This document shows positions 34,703 to 42,710 of a stretch of DNA of 64,000 bases, piece after piece. A program made the position numbers and the translations under genes. Origin of the DNA: Chlorobium phaeovibrioides (GTDB lineage Bacteria > Bacteroidota > Chlorobiia > Chlorobiales > Chlorobiaceae); contig NZ_RXYK01000001.1 of the NCBI RefSeq assembly GCF_003968655.1, forward strand, positions 186,001-250,000. The letters run 5' to 3'. Below the pieces are notes generated by a model, which worked only from the letters and a program-made list of their open reading frames with translations, was not told the origin of the DNA and did not search any database. Position 1 is the stretch's first letter. Each line of letters starts with the position of its first letter.

Positions 34703-35818
34703 TTACTCAAGGCGTTCACTGAAGTTCCTCAGGCTGGCGCCAATAAGCACCACGGTCATTACAGCCAAAACAAGCGTCTCTTGCCACAGAACCGCGAATC
34801 CAGCTCCTTTCAGCATAATGGCCCTCACAATAATGAGATACCACTTTGCTGGAATCACATTGCTGATGACCTGCAGCGGCAAAGGCATGCTGGCCACGGG
34901 AAAAATGAAGCCTGAAAGAAGGATTGTAGGCAGAAGCAGCCCTCCAAGGGAAATCATCATTGCTACCTGCTGGGAGGAGGTTATGGTGGAGATGAACATT
35001 CCCAACGAGAGTGCGGTCATGATGAAAAGAAGCGATTCTGCCATAAGCAGGAGAACACTCCCCCTGCAGGGAACGCCAAAAACAAGGGAGGCAATGACAA
35101 GAATGGAAACGACATTGATGAACGAGAGCAGGAAATACGGGACAACCTTTCCCACGATTATCTGAATGGGCTTTAGGGATGATACCAGCAGGACCTCCAT
35201 GGTTCCGCTCTCTTTTTCCCGGGTAATACTGATGGAGGTCATCAGCGCCGACACAAGCATGAGAATAAGTGCCATAAGGCCGGGAACAAAGAGATAGACG
35301 CTTTTCAGACCTGGGTTGAACATCATAAGCGGCACCGGTACAACACCCTTTGGTTCATCAACCGTAGTGGCGGATTCACTCAGATAATCGCGAATCACCG
35401 AGGCTGTATAGCCGGTAATAATGCGTGATACATTCGGGTCGGAGCCGTCCGTTATCACCTGAATGTCCATGCTGCCTTCGCGCTGAATTTCGCGGTCCGA
35501 TGCAGGCTCAAATATGACCGCTTCGCTCATGGCTCCGGAGCGGAATGCGCTCTGTATTTCTGAGTGGCTCTGAGGGTTCTTGACGAGGACAAAGGTTCCC
35601 GACGAGAGGATTTTATCGGTAATTGCCTGACTTACGGCATCCCGGGAAAGGTCTGCAATGCCGATTTTTACCTCCTGTATTTCATTCCGGATGGCATATC
35701 CGAACAAAAGCAGCTGTATGACCGGCATGCCAAAAAGAATGGCAGCGGTGCGACGGTCGCGGAATATGTGGTAGAACTCCTTGACAACAAACCCAACAAA
35801 ACTGCTCCATTCTTTCAT
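34703..35818 (-). CDS. ABC-2 type transporter permease (YbhS-like)
   Basis: This 371-residue protein has the same layout as the following gene: a first segment near 27-45, a periplasmic domain, and about five C-terminal segments, with TREKESGTMEVLLVSSLKPI as the ABC-2 loop. Its start overlaps the end of the upstream ATPase gene by four bases. The two permeases probably form a heterodimer. Confidence 0.88.
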   Translation of the reverse strand: MKEWSSFVGFVVKEFYHIFRDRRTAAILFGMPVIQLLLFGYAIRNEIQEVKIGIADLSRDAVSQAITDKILSSGTFVLVKNPQSHSEIQSAFRSGAMSEAVIFEPASDREIQREGSMDIQVITDGSDPNVSRIITGYTASVIRDYLSESATTVDEPKGVVPVPLMMFNPGLKSVYLFVPGLMALILMLVSALMTSISITREKESGTMEVLLVSSLKPIQIIVGKVVPYFLLSFINVVSILVIASLVFGVPCRGSVLLLMAESLLFIMTALSLGMFISTITSSQQVAMMISLGGLLLPTILLSGFIFPVASMPLPLQVISNVIPAKWYLIIVRAIMLKGAGFAVLWQETLVLAVMTVVLIGASLRNFSERLE

Positions 35819-36558
35819 ATTCCCTCCCCCGCTCCGGGCCTGACAAGGCGGATAAAGAGCTCGTCCATTGTGGTAACACCAAAAGAGTCTTTCATGGCCG
35901 TTGGTGTGTCAAGCGCAGCTATTCTGCCGTTAACCATTATTGAGACACGGTCACAGTATTCAGCTTCATCCATGTAATGGGTTGTTACAAAAACTGTTAC
36001 TCCCCTGTCTGCTGCTTCGTATATCATATCCCAGAACCTTCTTCGGGTCATTGGGTCAACCCCTCCGGTCGGTTCGTCAAGAAAAACGATTTTTGGTTCA
36101 TGCAGGAGAGCGACAGAAAATGCAAGCTTCTGTTTCCAGCCGAGCGGCAGGTCAGAAAGCCTTGAGTCAGCAACTGGCAGTAGGTCAAGCGAGGAGAGCA
36201 GTGCCTTGCTTTTCTCTTGAATGCTGGCTGACGACAGGCCGTATATGCCTCCAAAAAATCGGATATTCTCACGGGCTGTCAGGTCATCATAGAGTGAAAA
36301 GCGCTGGCTCATGTAGCCGATGTTCTTCTTTATGGATTCCGTTTCAGTGAACACATCAAACCCGGCAACAGCAGCCTTCCCGCTTGTGGGAAGAAGCAGT
36401 CCTGTAAGCATTTTCATTGCCGTGGTCTTCCCTGCCCCGTTTGCTCCGAGAAAGCCGAAAACCTCTCCTTCGCCAACTGAAAATGAGATGGCGTCTACAG
36501 CAGTGAACTCTCCGAATTTGCGGGTAAGCTGTTCGGTATGAATGACAGGCTCACTCAT
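35815..36558 (-). CDS. ABC transporter ATP-binding protein (YbhF C-half-like)
   Basis: This 247-residue ATPase has Walker A GANGAGKTTAMKM, a modified signature LPLGWKQKLAFSV (SDLPLGWKQ rather than LSGGQ), Walker B KIVFLDEPTGGVDP and the H-loop TTHYMDEAEYC. I start at ATG 36558, which overlaps the previous gene by 8 bp. The E. coli YbhF protein fuses two ATPase domains; here they are two genes. The altered signature suggests one of the two ATP sites is less active, but that is inference. Confidence 0.88.
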   Translation of the reverse strand: MSEPVIHTEQLTRKFGEFTAVDAISFSVGEGEVFGFLGANGAGKTTAMKMLTGLLLPTSGKAAVAGFDVFTETESIKKNIGYMSQRFSLYDDLTARENIRFFGGIYGLSSASIQEKSKALLSSLDLLPVADSRLSDLPLGWKQKLAFSVALLHEPKIVFLDEPTGGVDPMTRRRFWDMIYEAADRGVTVFVTTHYMDEAEYCDRVSIMVNGRIAALDTPTAMKDSFGVTTMDELFIRLVRPGAGEGI

Positions 36559-37483
36559 GATGGCTCCCGTCATCTGTTTTCATCAAAGCCATGAAGGTAT
36601 CCTCTATACCCGGCTCAATCCTCTCTATGGTGATTTCCTGAAGCTCCGACTCTGACAGATAGCGCATAATCTCTTCAGAAGAGGCTGAGGGACGGTGGTC
36701 GGTATAATGAACACTGCTTCCAAATGCGTACACGGACTTTGCATGAGGATAGGAGCGGAGGCGTGTAAGAAGCTTATGCTTCTCGTTTGCACGAACTGAA
36801 AAAAGGGGCGCAGTAAAGAGCCCGGTTATTCCCACAGGCGTGTCAACGGCAAGAATAGTTCCATCCTGGAGAAAGGCTACACGATCGCAAAGAGATGCTT
36901 CATCCATGTATGGGGTTGAAACCAGAATTGTAATTCCCTGCTCTTTGAGCCGCCCGAGCATCTGCCAGAATTCACGCCGTGAAACCGCGTCAACTCCGGT
37001 TGTAGGCTCATCAAGAAGCAGAAGGTCCGGGCGATGTATCAACGCACAGCAGAGTGCGAGCTTCTGTTTCATTCCTCCAGAGAGCTGTCCGGCCATCCGT
37101 TTTTTAAAGGGTTCAAGCTGGGTGTAAATATCGGCTATGAGCTCATAGTTTTCCTCAACCGTGGTATTGAACACCGTGGCAAAAAATTTGAGGTTCTCTT
37201 CCACGCTGAGATCAGTATAGAGGGAAAAACGCCCGGGCATATACCCGATTCGGCTTCTTATGCTCCGATACTCTTTCCGGGCATCAAAACCCAGAACCTC
37301 AGCCCTTCCCTCATCGGCAAGCATAAGGGTACAGAGAATCCTGAAAAGTGTGGTCTTTCCTGCCCCGTCAGCTCCAATGATGCCAAAGAGCTCCCCCTTA
37401 CCGACAGTGAGTGATACATTGGACAGCGCAGTGACTGTTTTGAATTTTTTGGTGACACCCTTCACCTCTACAGCACTCGTCAT
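36551..37483 (-). CDS. ABC transporter ATP-binding protein (YbhF N-half-like)
   Basis: This 310-residue ATPase has Walker A GADGAGKTTLFRI, a standard signature QLSGGMKQKLALC, Walker B DLLLLDEPTTGVDA and STPYMDEASLC. The C-terminal 80 residues are an extra domain (about 230-310) of the type seen in two-ATPase exporters. It overlaps the adaptor stop by four bases upstream and the second ATPase by 8 bases downstream, so all are co-translated. Confidence 0.88.
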   Translation of the reverse strand: MTSAVEVKGVTKKFKTVTALSNVSLTVGKGELFGIIGADGAGKTTLFRILCTLMLADEGRAEVLGFDARKEYRSIRSRIGYMPGRFSLYTDLSVEENLKFFATVFNTTVEENYELIADIYTQLEPFKKRMAGQLSGGMKQKLALCCALIHRPDLLLLDEPTTGVDAVSRREFWQMLGRLKEQGITILVSTPYMDEASLCDRVAFLQDGTILAVDTPVGITGLFTAPLFSVRANEKHKLLTRLRSYPHAKSVYAFGSSVHYTDHRPSASSEEIMRYLSESELQEITIERIEPGIEDTFMALMKTDDGSHHE

Positions 37484-38391
37484 CCTTCTGTTGCCTTGCG
37501 GAACCGTATTTCACCGGGCATGCCGATTTTAAGGAGCCCATCGGGGTTCTTGACCAGTACCTTGACGGCGTAGACCATGGTCACCCTGTCTTCACGGGTC
37601 TGGATTATTTTAGGGGTGAACTCGGCTTTCGAGGATATCCAGCTCACTCTACCACTCAGCTTGTGTTCCGCTGGTTTTTCCCCGTCTACAAGCACATCCA
37701 CACTGTCACCAATTGCTACTGAAGCAAGCTGTGAGCCGCTCAGATAGACTCTCAGGTACATGGAATCAAGATCAGCAATTCTATAGAGCGGTTTCCCGTA
37801 GGCCGTCACCTCACCCTCTTCCGCATAAGCAGCAAGCACAACTCCCGTTGATGGGTTCACCACCGAACTGCGCTTTATCTGATCACGAATACGAAGAATC
37901 TGTGCTTCAATTGAGCGGACCTCCTGATCTACTTCAGGGTTGCGGGTTGCCACTGAGGCTATCTGGCGTTCAACAACTTTTACCTGGTTCTCAAGATCTT
38001 CAAGCTGTTTGGCCGGAGCAGCCCCTTCAGCAACAAGGCGACGGTACCGGAGTACATCCTGCTCCAGATTGCTGCGTTGCTGACGGTAAACGCTTGCCTC
38101 TGCACGAAGAGATGGCTTTTTTGTTTTCATCCCTTTCTGTTGCGCCAGCAGCTGCTGCAGACTGAAATGGAGCTGCGTCGTGTCAACAAGAGCGGCAACT
38201 GCCCCCTTATCAAGCTTTTCTCCTTCTTCAACAGGGAAGAAGAGCAGCTTGCCGGATGCTTCTGAAGAGACAATGATTTCCGTTGACTCAAAATTACCAT
38301 ACCCATCCGGCTGCCCGTTTCCTCCGCAACCAAAAAGCACAAGTGAAGTGAGTATGCAGGCTGAACAAAAAGCTTTTCTGAAGTGTTTCAT
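37480..38391 (-). CDS. HlyD/YbhG-like efflux adaptor lipoprotein
   Basis: This 303-residue periplasmic adaptor has a signal peptide with lipobox LVLFGC near residue 22, so it should be lipid-anchored. A barrel half (FESTEIIVSSEASGKLLFF) precedes a long coiled-coil hairpin (about 85-180), then SSVVNPSTGVVLAAYAEEGE and a beta domain with GKPLYRIADLDSMYLRVYL. The match is to YbhG/HlyD-family adaptors. It lies 18 bp after the TetR gene and overlaps the first ATPase gene. A TolC channel is not encoded in this operon. Confidence 0.88.
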   Translation of the reverse strand: MKHFRKAFCSACILTSLVLFGCGGNGQPDGYGNFESTEIIVSSEASGKLLFFPVEEGEKLDKGAVAALVDTTQLHFSLQQLLAQQKGMKTKKPSLRAEASVYRQQRSNLEQDVLRYRRLVAEGAAPAKQLEDLENQVKVVERQIASVATRNPEVDQEVRSIEAQILRIRDQIKRSSVVNPSTGVVLAAYAEEGEVTAYGKPLYRIADLDSMYLRVYLSGSQLASVAIGDSVDVLVDGEKPAEHKLSGRVSWISSKAEFTPKIIQTREDRVTMVYAVKVLVKNPDGLLKIGMPGEIRFRKATEG

Positions 38392-38409
38392 AAGCTCAAT
38401 ACGAAGGGG

Positions 38410-39060
38410 TTAACACTGTTGGTTCGATGATGCATCTCGCTCAACCATCCTTGCCATCCATTGAGGAATGAACTGGCGGCGCTCCTCAAGAAGATGCTGA
38501 TAGTCGCTGTCGTTTTTTCCGGAAACTGACTGCATGGCTCCGGCAGCCACAAAAGGGAAGGCGCAGAGTGAAAGAAGGTTGAGCATGAACTGCTCTGCAG
38601 GCATGGCAATAAGCTCTCCGCTTTCGGCACCCAGATCAAGCTGATGCTGCAGCCCATCAAGCATAAGAAGGCGGCTGGCTCGGATAATTTCTGAAAATCT
38701 TGACGGATTGCGGTGCATTTCATGCACAACAAATCCGGGTAGAAATGGATTGTTGACGACAGTGTTGAAATATGCATCAACAAATGCCCGGACTTTATCC
38801 ATCAAGGGGGAGTTACTGTTCATGACTGCAAAAACAGGAGGAACAAGACGCATGACAGCATCAGAAAAAACAGCATCAAAAAGCCGTTCCTTGCTTCTGA
38901 AATAATAATGGAGAAGGGCTTTGTTGATGCCGGCCTCATCTGCAATCTCCTGCATCCTTGCCCCATCATAACCCTGACGGTAAAAAACCTTCTCCGCACT
39001 TTGAAGAATGCGTCGTTCGGTTTCGGGTTCCTGATGTGCCGTGTTCACTGTTTTCCGCAT
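38410..39060 (-). CDS. TetR-family regulator (CecR-like)
   Basis: This 216-residue repressor has an N-terminal helix-turn-helix, [19 protein letters not shown] then [20 protein letters not shown], at about 15-60, typical of TetR proteins with the C-terminal ligand-binding part after it. I start at ATG 39060 because an earlier ATG would place codons across the palindromic operator. It heads the ybhGFSR-like operon, as CecR does in E. coli, so it should repress it and respond to a small molecule that the pump exports. The ligand is unknown. Confidence 0.85.
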   Translation of the reverse strand: MRKTVNTAHQEPETERRILQSAEKVFYRQGYDGARMQEIADEAGINKALLHYYFRSKERLFDAVFSDAVMRLVPPVFAVMNSNSPLMDKVRAFVDAYFNTVVNNPFLPGFVVHEMHRNPSRFSEIIRASRLLMLDGLQHQLDLGAESGELIAMPAEQFMLNLLSLCAFPFVAAGAMQSVSGKNDSDYQHLLEERRQFIPQWMARMVERDASSNQQC

Positions 39061-39083
39061 GACTCCATTGGTTTCTTTCCTTT

Positions 39084-39103
39084 GTTTAACCATAAAGTTA
39101 AAC
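39084..39103. promoter_or_regulatory. Candidate TetR operator
   Basis: GTTTAAC (39084-39090) and its complement GTTAAAC (39097-39103) flank a 6-bp spacer, CATAAA. It lies 24 bp upstream of the regulator start and about 100 bp upstream of divergent lipA. A 7-6-7 inverted repeat is a common TetR-type site and suits autoregulation. Effects on lipA are possible but less likely given the distance. Confidence 0.6.
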
Positions 39104-39202
39104 TATTTGGATAATAAACAAGCCAAAAAGCCTCCTTGCCCGGTAATTTTTTATATTCAGTCTTGGAATCACTACAGTCCTTCAAGCCTAAAGTATTTTT
39201 TG

Positions 39203-40057
39203 ATGCCAGGTCAGCGATTGCGAAAACCCGAATGGCTCAAACTCAGAATGAGGACAGGTCCGGAATTTGGCGACATTCAGCGCCTGTTATCCGAAACATC
39301 GCTCAATACAGTCTGCCGTTCAGCCATGTGCCCCAATCTTCAGGAGTGCTGGTCGCGCGGAACAGCTACTTTTCTGCTGCTCGGCAATGTCTGTACAAGA
39401 AGCTGCAGGTTCTGCGCCATAGGAACCCAACAGAAACCCATCCCCCCCGATCCGAAAGAGCCGGCCAGAATAGCCGGGGCTGTCACTGCCATGAAGCTGA
39501 ACTTTGTGGTGCTCACCAGCGTCAATCGGGATGATCTTCCCGATGGTGGCGCCCGGCATTGGACTGAAACCATGAAGGCGATACGCCTGTCTTCTCCCGA
39601 CGCCGGCCTGGAGTGCCTCATTCCCGACTTCGAAGGAAATGACGAGGCGCTTGATATGGTCATGAATGAGCGGCCGGATGTACTCAATCACAATATAGAA
39701 ACCGTTCCCCGCCTCTACACCAATGTAAGGCCGGAGGCCAGCTATAACCAGTCGCTCTCAATTCTTGACCGGGCCCTTACGCTTCACGGCCTTGCCACAA
39801 AGTCGGGGATGATGGTCGGTATGGGAGAAACATTCGAAGAAGTGGTTGCATCAATGAAAGATCTCAGAGAAGCGGGATGCTCACGGCTTACCATTGGGCA
39901 GTATCTTCAGCCGACAGCCTCACATTTTCCTGTTGAGCGCTATGTCCCGCCCGAAGAGTTCGATACTTACCGTGATGAAGCTCTGGGCATGGGATTCTCT
40001 ACGGTACAGTCAGGCCCCTTTGTTCGAAGCTCGTATCTTGCAGGTAGTGAAGAATAA
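39203..40057 (+). CDS. lipA: Lipoyl synthase
   Basis: LipA inserts two sulfurs into octanoyl chains on lipoyl domains. The 284-residue protein has the auxiliary cluster motif [13 protein letters not shown] (CxxxxCxxxxxC) near residue 40 and the radical SAM motif CTRSCRFC near 65. [10 protein letters not shown]-type sequence ([14 protein letters not shown]) is also present. I start at ATG 39203. The longer frame runs back into the TetR promoter and lacks family support. It stands alone, divergent from the TetR operon. Confidence 0.96.
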   Translation: MPGQRLRKPEWLKLRMRTGPEFGDIQRLLSETSLNTVCRSAMCPNLQECWSRGTATFLLLGNVCTRSCRFCAIGTQQKPIPPDPKEPARIAGAVTAMKLNFVVLTSVNRDDLPDGGARHWTETMKAIRLSSPDAGLECLIPDFEGNDEALDMVMNERPDVLNHNIETVPRLYTNVRPEASYNQSLSILDRALTLHGLATKSGMMVGMGETFEEVVASMKDLREAGCSRLTIGQYLQPTASHFPVERYVPPEEFDTYRDEALGMGFSTVQSGPFVRSSYLAGSEE

Positions 40058-40099
40058 TCTGATGACCAGCAGCACGAAACACCTAAAGACAACACTACA

Positions 40100-40678
40100 A
40101 TGGAATTCACCGTCCCCGTAATGGTTTACACCTACTGGCTTATCGCAGTCGGTATCGGTCTGGCATTTTTCAGGAAAGACATTTTCTCCTTCAACACCGA
40201 TTTCGCAACGCGCCGCATTATTCTGCTTGTCGCCTCTCTGCTTATTGTTGCACTCAATGCCTGGGTCTACTCAAACTCAACCTACAGCAGCGGCCGCCCA
40301 CTGGACATCTTGACCCTCCTTGTATTCAGTGTTGGCAACGGTATAGCGGAAACATTCATGTTCTATGCCGTTTTCCGCCTTGGAACAGTGCTTGCCGGCA
40401 AGGCCACGGATAATCCATGGGTCCTCTTTACGGCAGGCTTCCTCCTCTTCATGATTTACAGTGGGCTGATCCATGGACTGTTCTGGATCAACATCCTTCC
40501 GGAGCATGTTGATCAGGCAAGCGCGTTCAAACCTTTTTTCATGCCTGTTCAGATCCTGATAGCCGGAAGCTGGGCACTCAGTTTTTTCTGGTACCGTGAC
40601 ATCCGCTCCGTCATACTGCTGCATGCCATGATTGACTTTACCATGGCCTGGAATGTGCGATTTTCACTTTTTAACTGA
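40100..40678 (+). CDS. CPBP-like membrane protein
   Basis: This 192-residue protein has about five to six hydrophobic segments. Three of its motifs resemble those of the CAAX-protease/bacteriocin-processing (CPBP) family: GIAETFMFYAVFR (family EExxxR), GLIHGLFW (FxxxH) and LLHAMIDFTMA (HxxxN/D). One Glu of the first motif is missing, so it may be a divergent or inactive member. It lies between lipA and an SDR gene, 6 bp from the latter. Function unknown. Confidence 0.6.
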   Translation: MEFTVPVMVYTYWLIAVGIGLAFFRKDIFSFNTDFATRRIILLVASLLIVALNAWVYSNSTYSSGRPLDILTLLVFSVGNGIAETFMFYAVFRLGTVLAGKATDNPWVLFTAGFLLFMIYSGLIHGLFWINILPEHVDQASAFKPFFMPVQILIAGSWALSFFWYRDIRSVILLHAMIDFTMAWNVRFSLFN

Positions 40679-40684
40679 ACGAGT

Positions 40685-41383
40685 ATGCAGCCATACAAGG
40701 GACGCGTTCTTGTTGCAGGCGCAACAGGACGCACAGGAGCAGAAATAGTCAAAAGGTTGAGGCACTATGGTATTGATTTTCGCCTGTTTGTCCGATCCAC
40801 ACAAAAGGCTATATCACTCTTCGGAGCAGATGCGGCCGGCATTCTCCGTGTTGGCTCCATTCAGGACAAAGAAGAAGCCAGAGCTGCTCTCAAAGGAATT
40901 GATGCTGTCATTTGTGCAGTTGGAAGCAATCCGGCCGACCCCGAGTCACCCCCACCTTCGGCAATTGACCGCGATGGAGTCCAGCAGCTGGCGGCATTAG
41001 CCAAAGAGACAGGTGCCCGCCAATTCACCCTTATCAGCTCCCTTGGCGCCACCCGCGAGGATCATCCTTTGAACAAATACGGCAGGGTGCTGAGTATGAA
41101 GCTTGAAGGCGAAAACACGGTCCGTGCTCATTTCAACACACCAGAATACTCCCACACAATCCTCCGCCCCGGAGGTCTTCTTGACACCCCCCCATTCCAG
41201 CACCAACTGGTATTCGCAACAGGAGACACAATCTCCGGATCTGTTTCAAGAGGAGACCTTGCTGAAGCAGCAGTTCATTCACTCACTGAATCGAATGCCA
41301 AAAACAGGACATTTGAGCTTGTACAGGGAGAAGAAAAGAGACAGCTGTCTTCATCAGAATACTTCCCGGAACCCTCAGTATAG
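40685..41383 (+). CDS. Atypical SDR, NAD(P)-binding protein
   Basis: This 232-residue protein has a Rossmann motif VLVAGATGRTGAEIVKRL at residues 8-25, a conserved ADAAGILRVGSIQD turn, FTLISSLGAT near 115 and ILRPGGLLD near 160. It fits the NAD(P)H-binding atypical short-chain dehydrogenase group. Many members lack catalysis and bind flavin or NAD(P) only. It begins 6 bp after the CPBP-like gene, so the two are probably linked. Confidence 0.82.
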   Translation: MQPYKGRVLVAGATGRTGAEIVKRLRHYGIDFRLFVRSTQKAISLFGADAAGILRVGSIQDKEEARAALKGIDAVICAVGSNPADPESPPPSAIDRDGVQQLAALAKETGARQFTLISSLGATREDHPLNKYGRVLSMKLEGENTVRAHFNTPEYSHTILRPGGLLDTPPFQHQLVFATGDTISGSVSRGDLAEAAVHSLTESNAKNRTFELVQGEEKRQLSSSEYFPEPSV

Positions 41384-41665
41384 TCAATTCTCTGATGCCT
41401 CTCGTCTCGCAAAGAGATGGCTAATACTCTTCATAAAGAAGCGACAGAAAGAGCGCTTAATCGCAGAATCAAACAAACTTAAAAGCAGACAAAAAAAAAT
41501 ACTGACCAATAATTGATTTAGCAGGAATAAAGGCGAAAGTATGGTAAAAACTTTTTCTGGTGAAGCTTATATTCTATTTTATTAAAACTCTTTAGACTTC
41601 ATGAGCTCAACTATTTTATCATATTCGGTTAGTCTTATTGTGAGCATCTATAATTGGTCTTTGTG

Positions 41666-42607
41666 ATGACCTATCAATCAATTGAAATAAACAAAAACCG
41701 ACTGATTCTTGTAAAGGAATCTCTGTTTAGTGGTCAGTCTTTCATGTGGGATGAATTGGATCATGAAGAGGGCATATATTCTTCTGTTATAGACGGGTCA
41801 CCTGTGTTGATAAAACAGGATAACCCGTATTCATTATCGGTTTCTGTTAAAAAGAATGAGCTCTTCGGGATTCCTGTCCGGCGCTTTTTCGAGCACTATT
41901 TTTCACTCGATATAGCAACCAACTCTCTTTTTGATGACGAGTTCGCTGCCCGGTATCCTGACCTTGCCTTCAGACTTCTCAAACTTCAGGGGTTGAGGGT
42001 GCTCCGACAGGATCCGCATGAAACTCTTGTCACTTTCATGTGCGCCCAGGGAATAGGCATGTCAATAATTCGGCGGCAGGTCAACATGCTGTGCCGGTAT
42101 TTCGGAAATGAGGTAAGAGTGGCCGACGGTGGGCGTGATACTCCCCTGTACTCTTTCCCTGCTCCGTCTGTTCTTGCGGATGCCGACCCTGCGTTGCTCA
42201 GGAGATGCTGCAACAATAATTCTATGCGTGCAGGCAATATAGGCGAGGCATCCCGTCTTCTCGCGCTGGGCAGACTGGATCTCCAGGCGCTCTCCGACCC
42301 ATCACTGCCATTAAGCGAAATCCGTACTGAGCTCACTGCGCTTAAAGGCATTGGATTTAAAATTGCAGACTGTATAGCGCTTTTCGGGCTGGGTCGCTTT
42401 GATGCTTTCCCGATAGACACTCATGTGGAGCAGTTTCTCTCGTCATGGTTTTCAATCGGCGCTCATCAGAAAGGGTTGAGTCAGAAGAGGTATCTTCATC
42501 TACAGGAAAAAGCCGTGGAACTGCTTGGTGAAAGCCTTTCGGGATATGCGGGCCATCACCTTTTTCACTGTTGGCGGACTACGGAGAAGAACATGAAAGC
42601 TTTTTGA
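41666..42607 (+). CDS. OGG1-like 8-oxoguanine DNA glycosylase
   Basis: This 313-residue protein resembles OGG1-type DNA glycosylases/lyases that remove 8-oxoguanine. Near the N-terminus FSGQSFMWDE matches the GQSFRW stretch of OGG1. The HhH-GPD motif LKGIGFKIADCIALFGLGR has the catalytic Lys, and FPIDTHVEQF holds the catalytic Asp. I start at ATG 41666 over an earlier TTG in the same frame. A bacterial OGG1-like enzyme of the long form is less common than MutM; the protein may complement it. Confidence 0.85.
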   Translation: MTYQSIEINKNRLILVKESLFSGQSFMWDELDHEEGIYSSVIDGSPVLIKQDNPYSLSVSVKKNELFGIPVRRFFEHYFSLDIATNSLFDDEFAARYPDLAFRLLKLQGLRVLRQDPHETLVTFMCAQGIGMSIIRRQVNMLCRYFGNEVRVADGGRDTPLYSFPAPSVLADADPALLRRCCNNNSMRAGNIGEASRLLALGRLDLQALSDPSLPLSEIRTELTALKGIGFKIADCIALFGLGRFDAFPIDTHVEQFLSSWFSIGAHQKGLSQKRYLHLQEKAVELLGESLSGYAGHHLFHCWRTTEKNMKAF

Positions 42608-42710
42608 ACACAGGCTTTTTTCTCACCCGCTAATTCAATACCTTAAGAAACCAAAATACAGTCATTAACGCCTGTTAGGGCTCTATGCCACAGCGAACCA
42701 CCACTGAGAG

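Noticed and set aside
41103-41516. 137-codon frame overlapping the SDR gene
   Set aside because: Overlaps a better-supported gene and has no ribosome site or family pattern.
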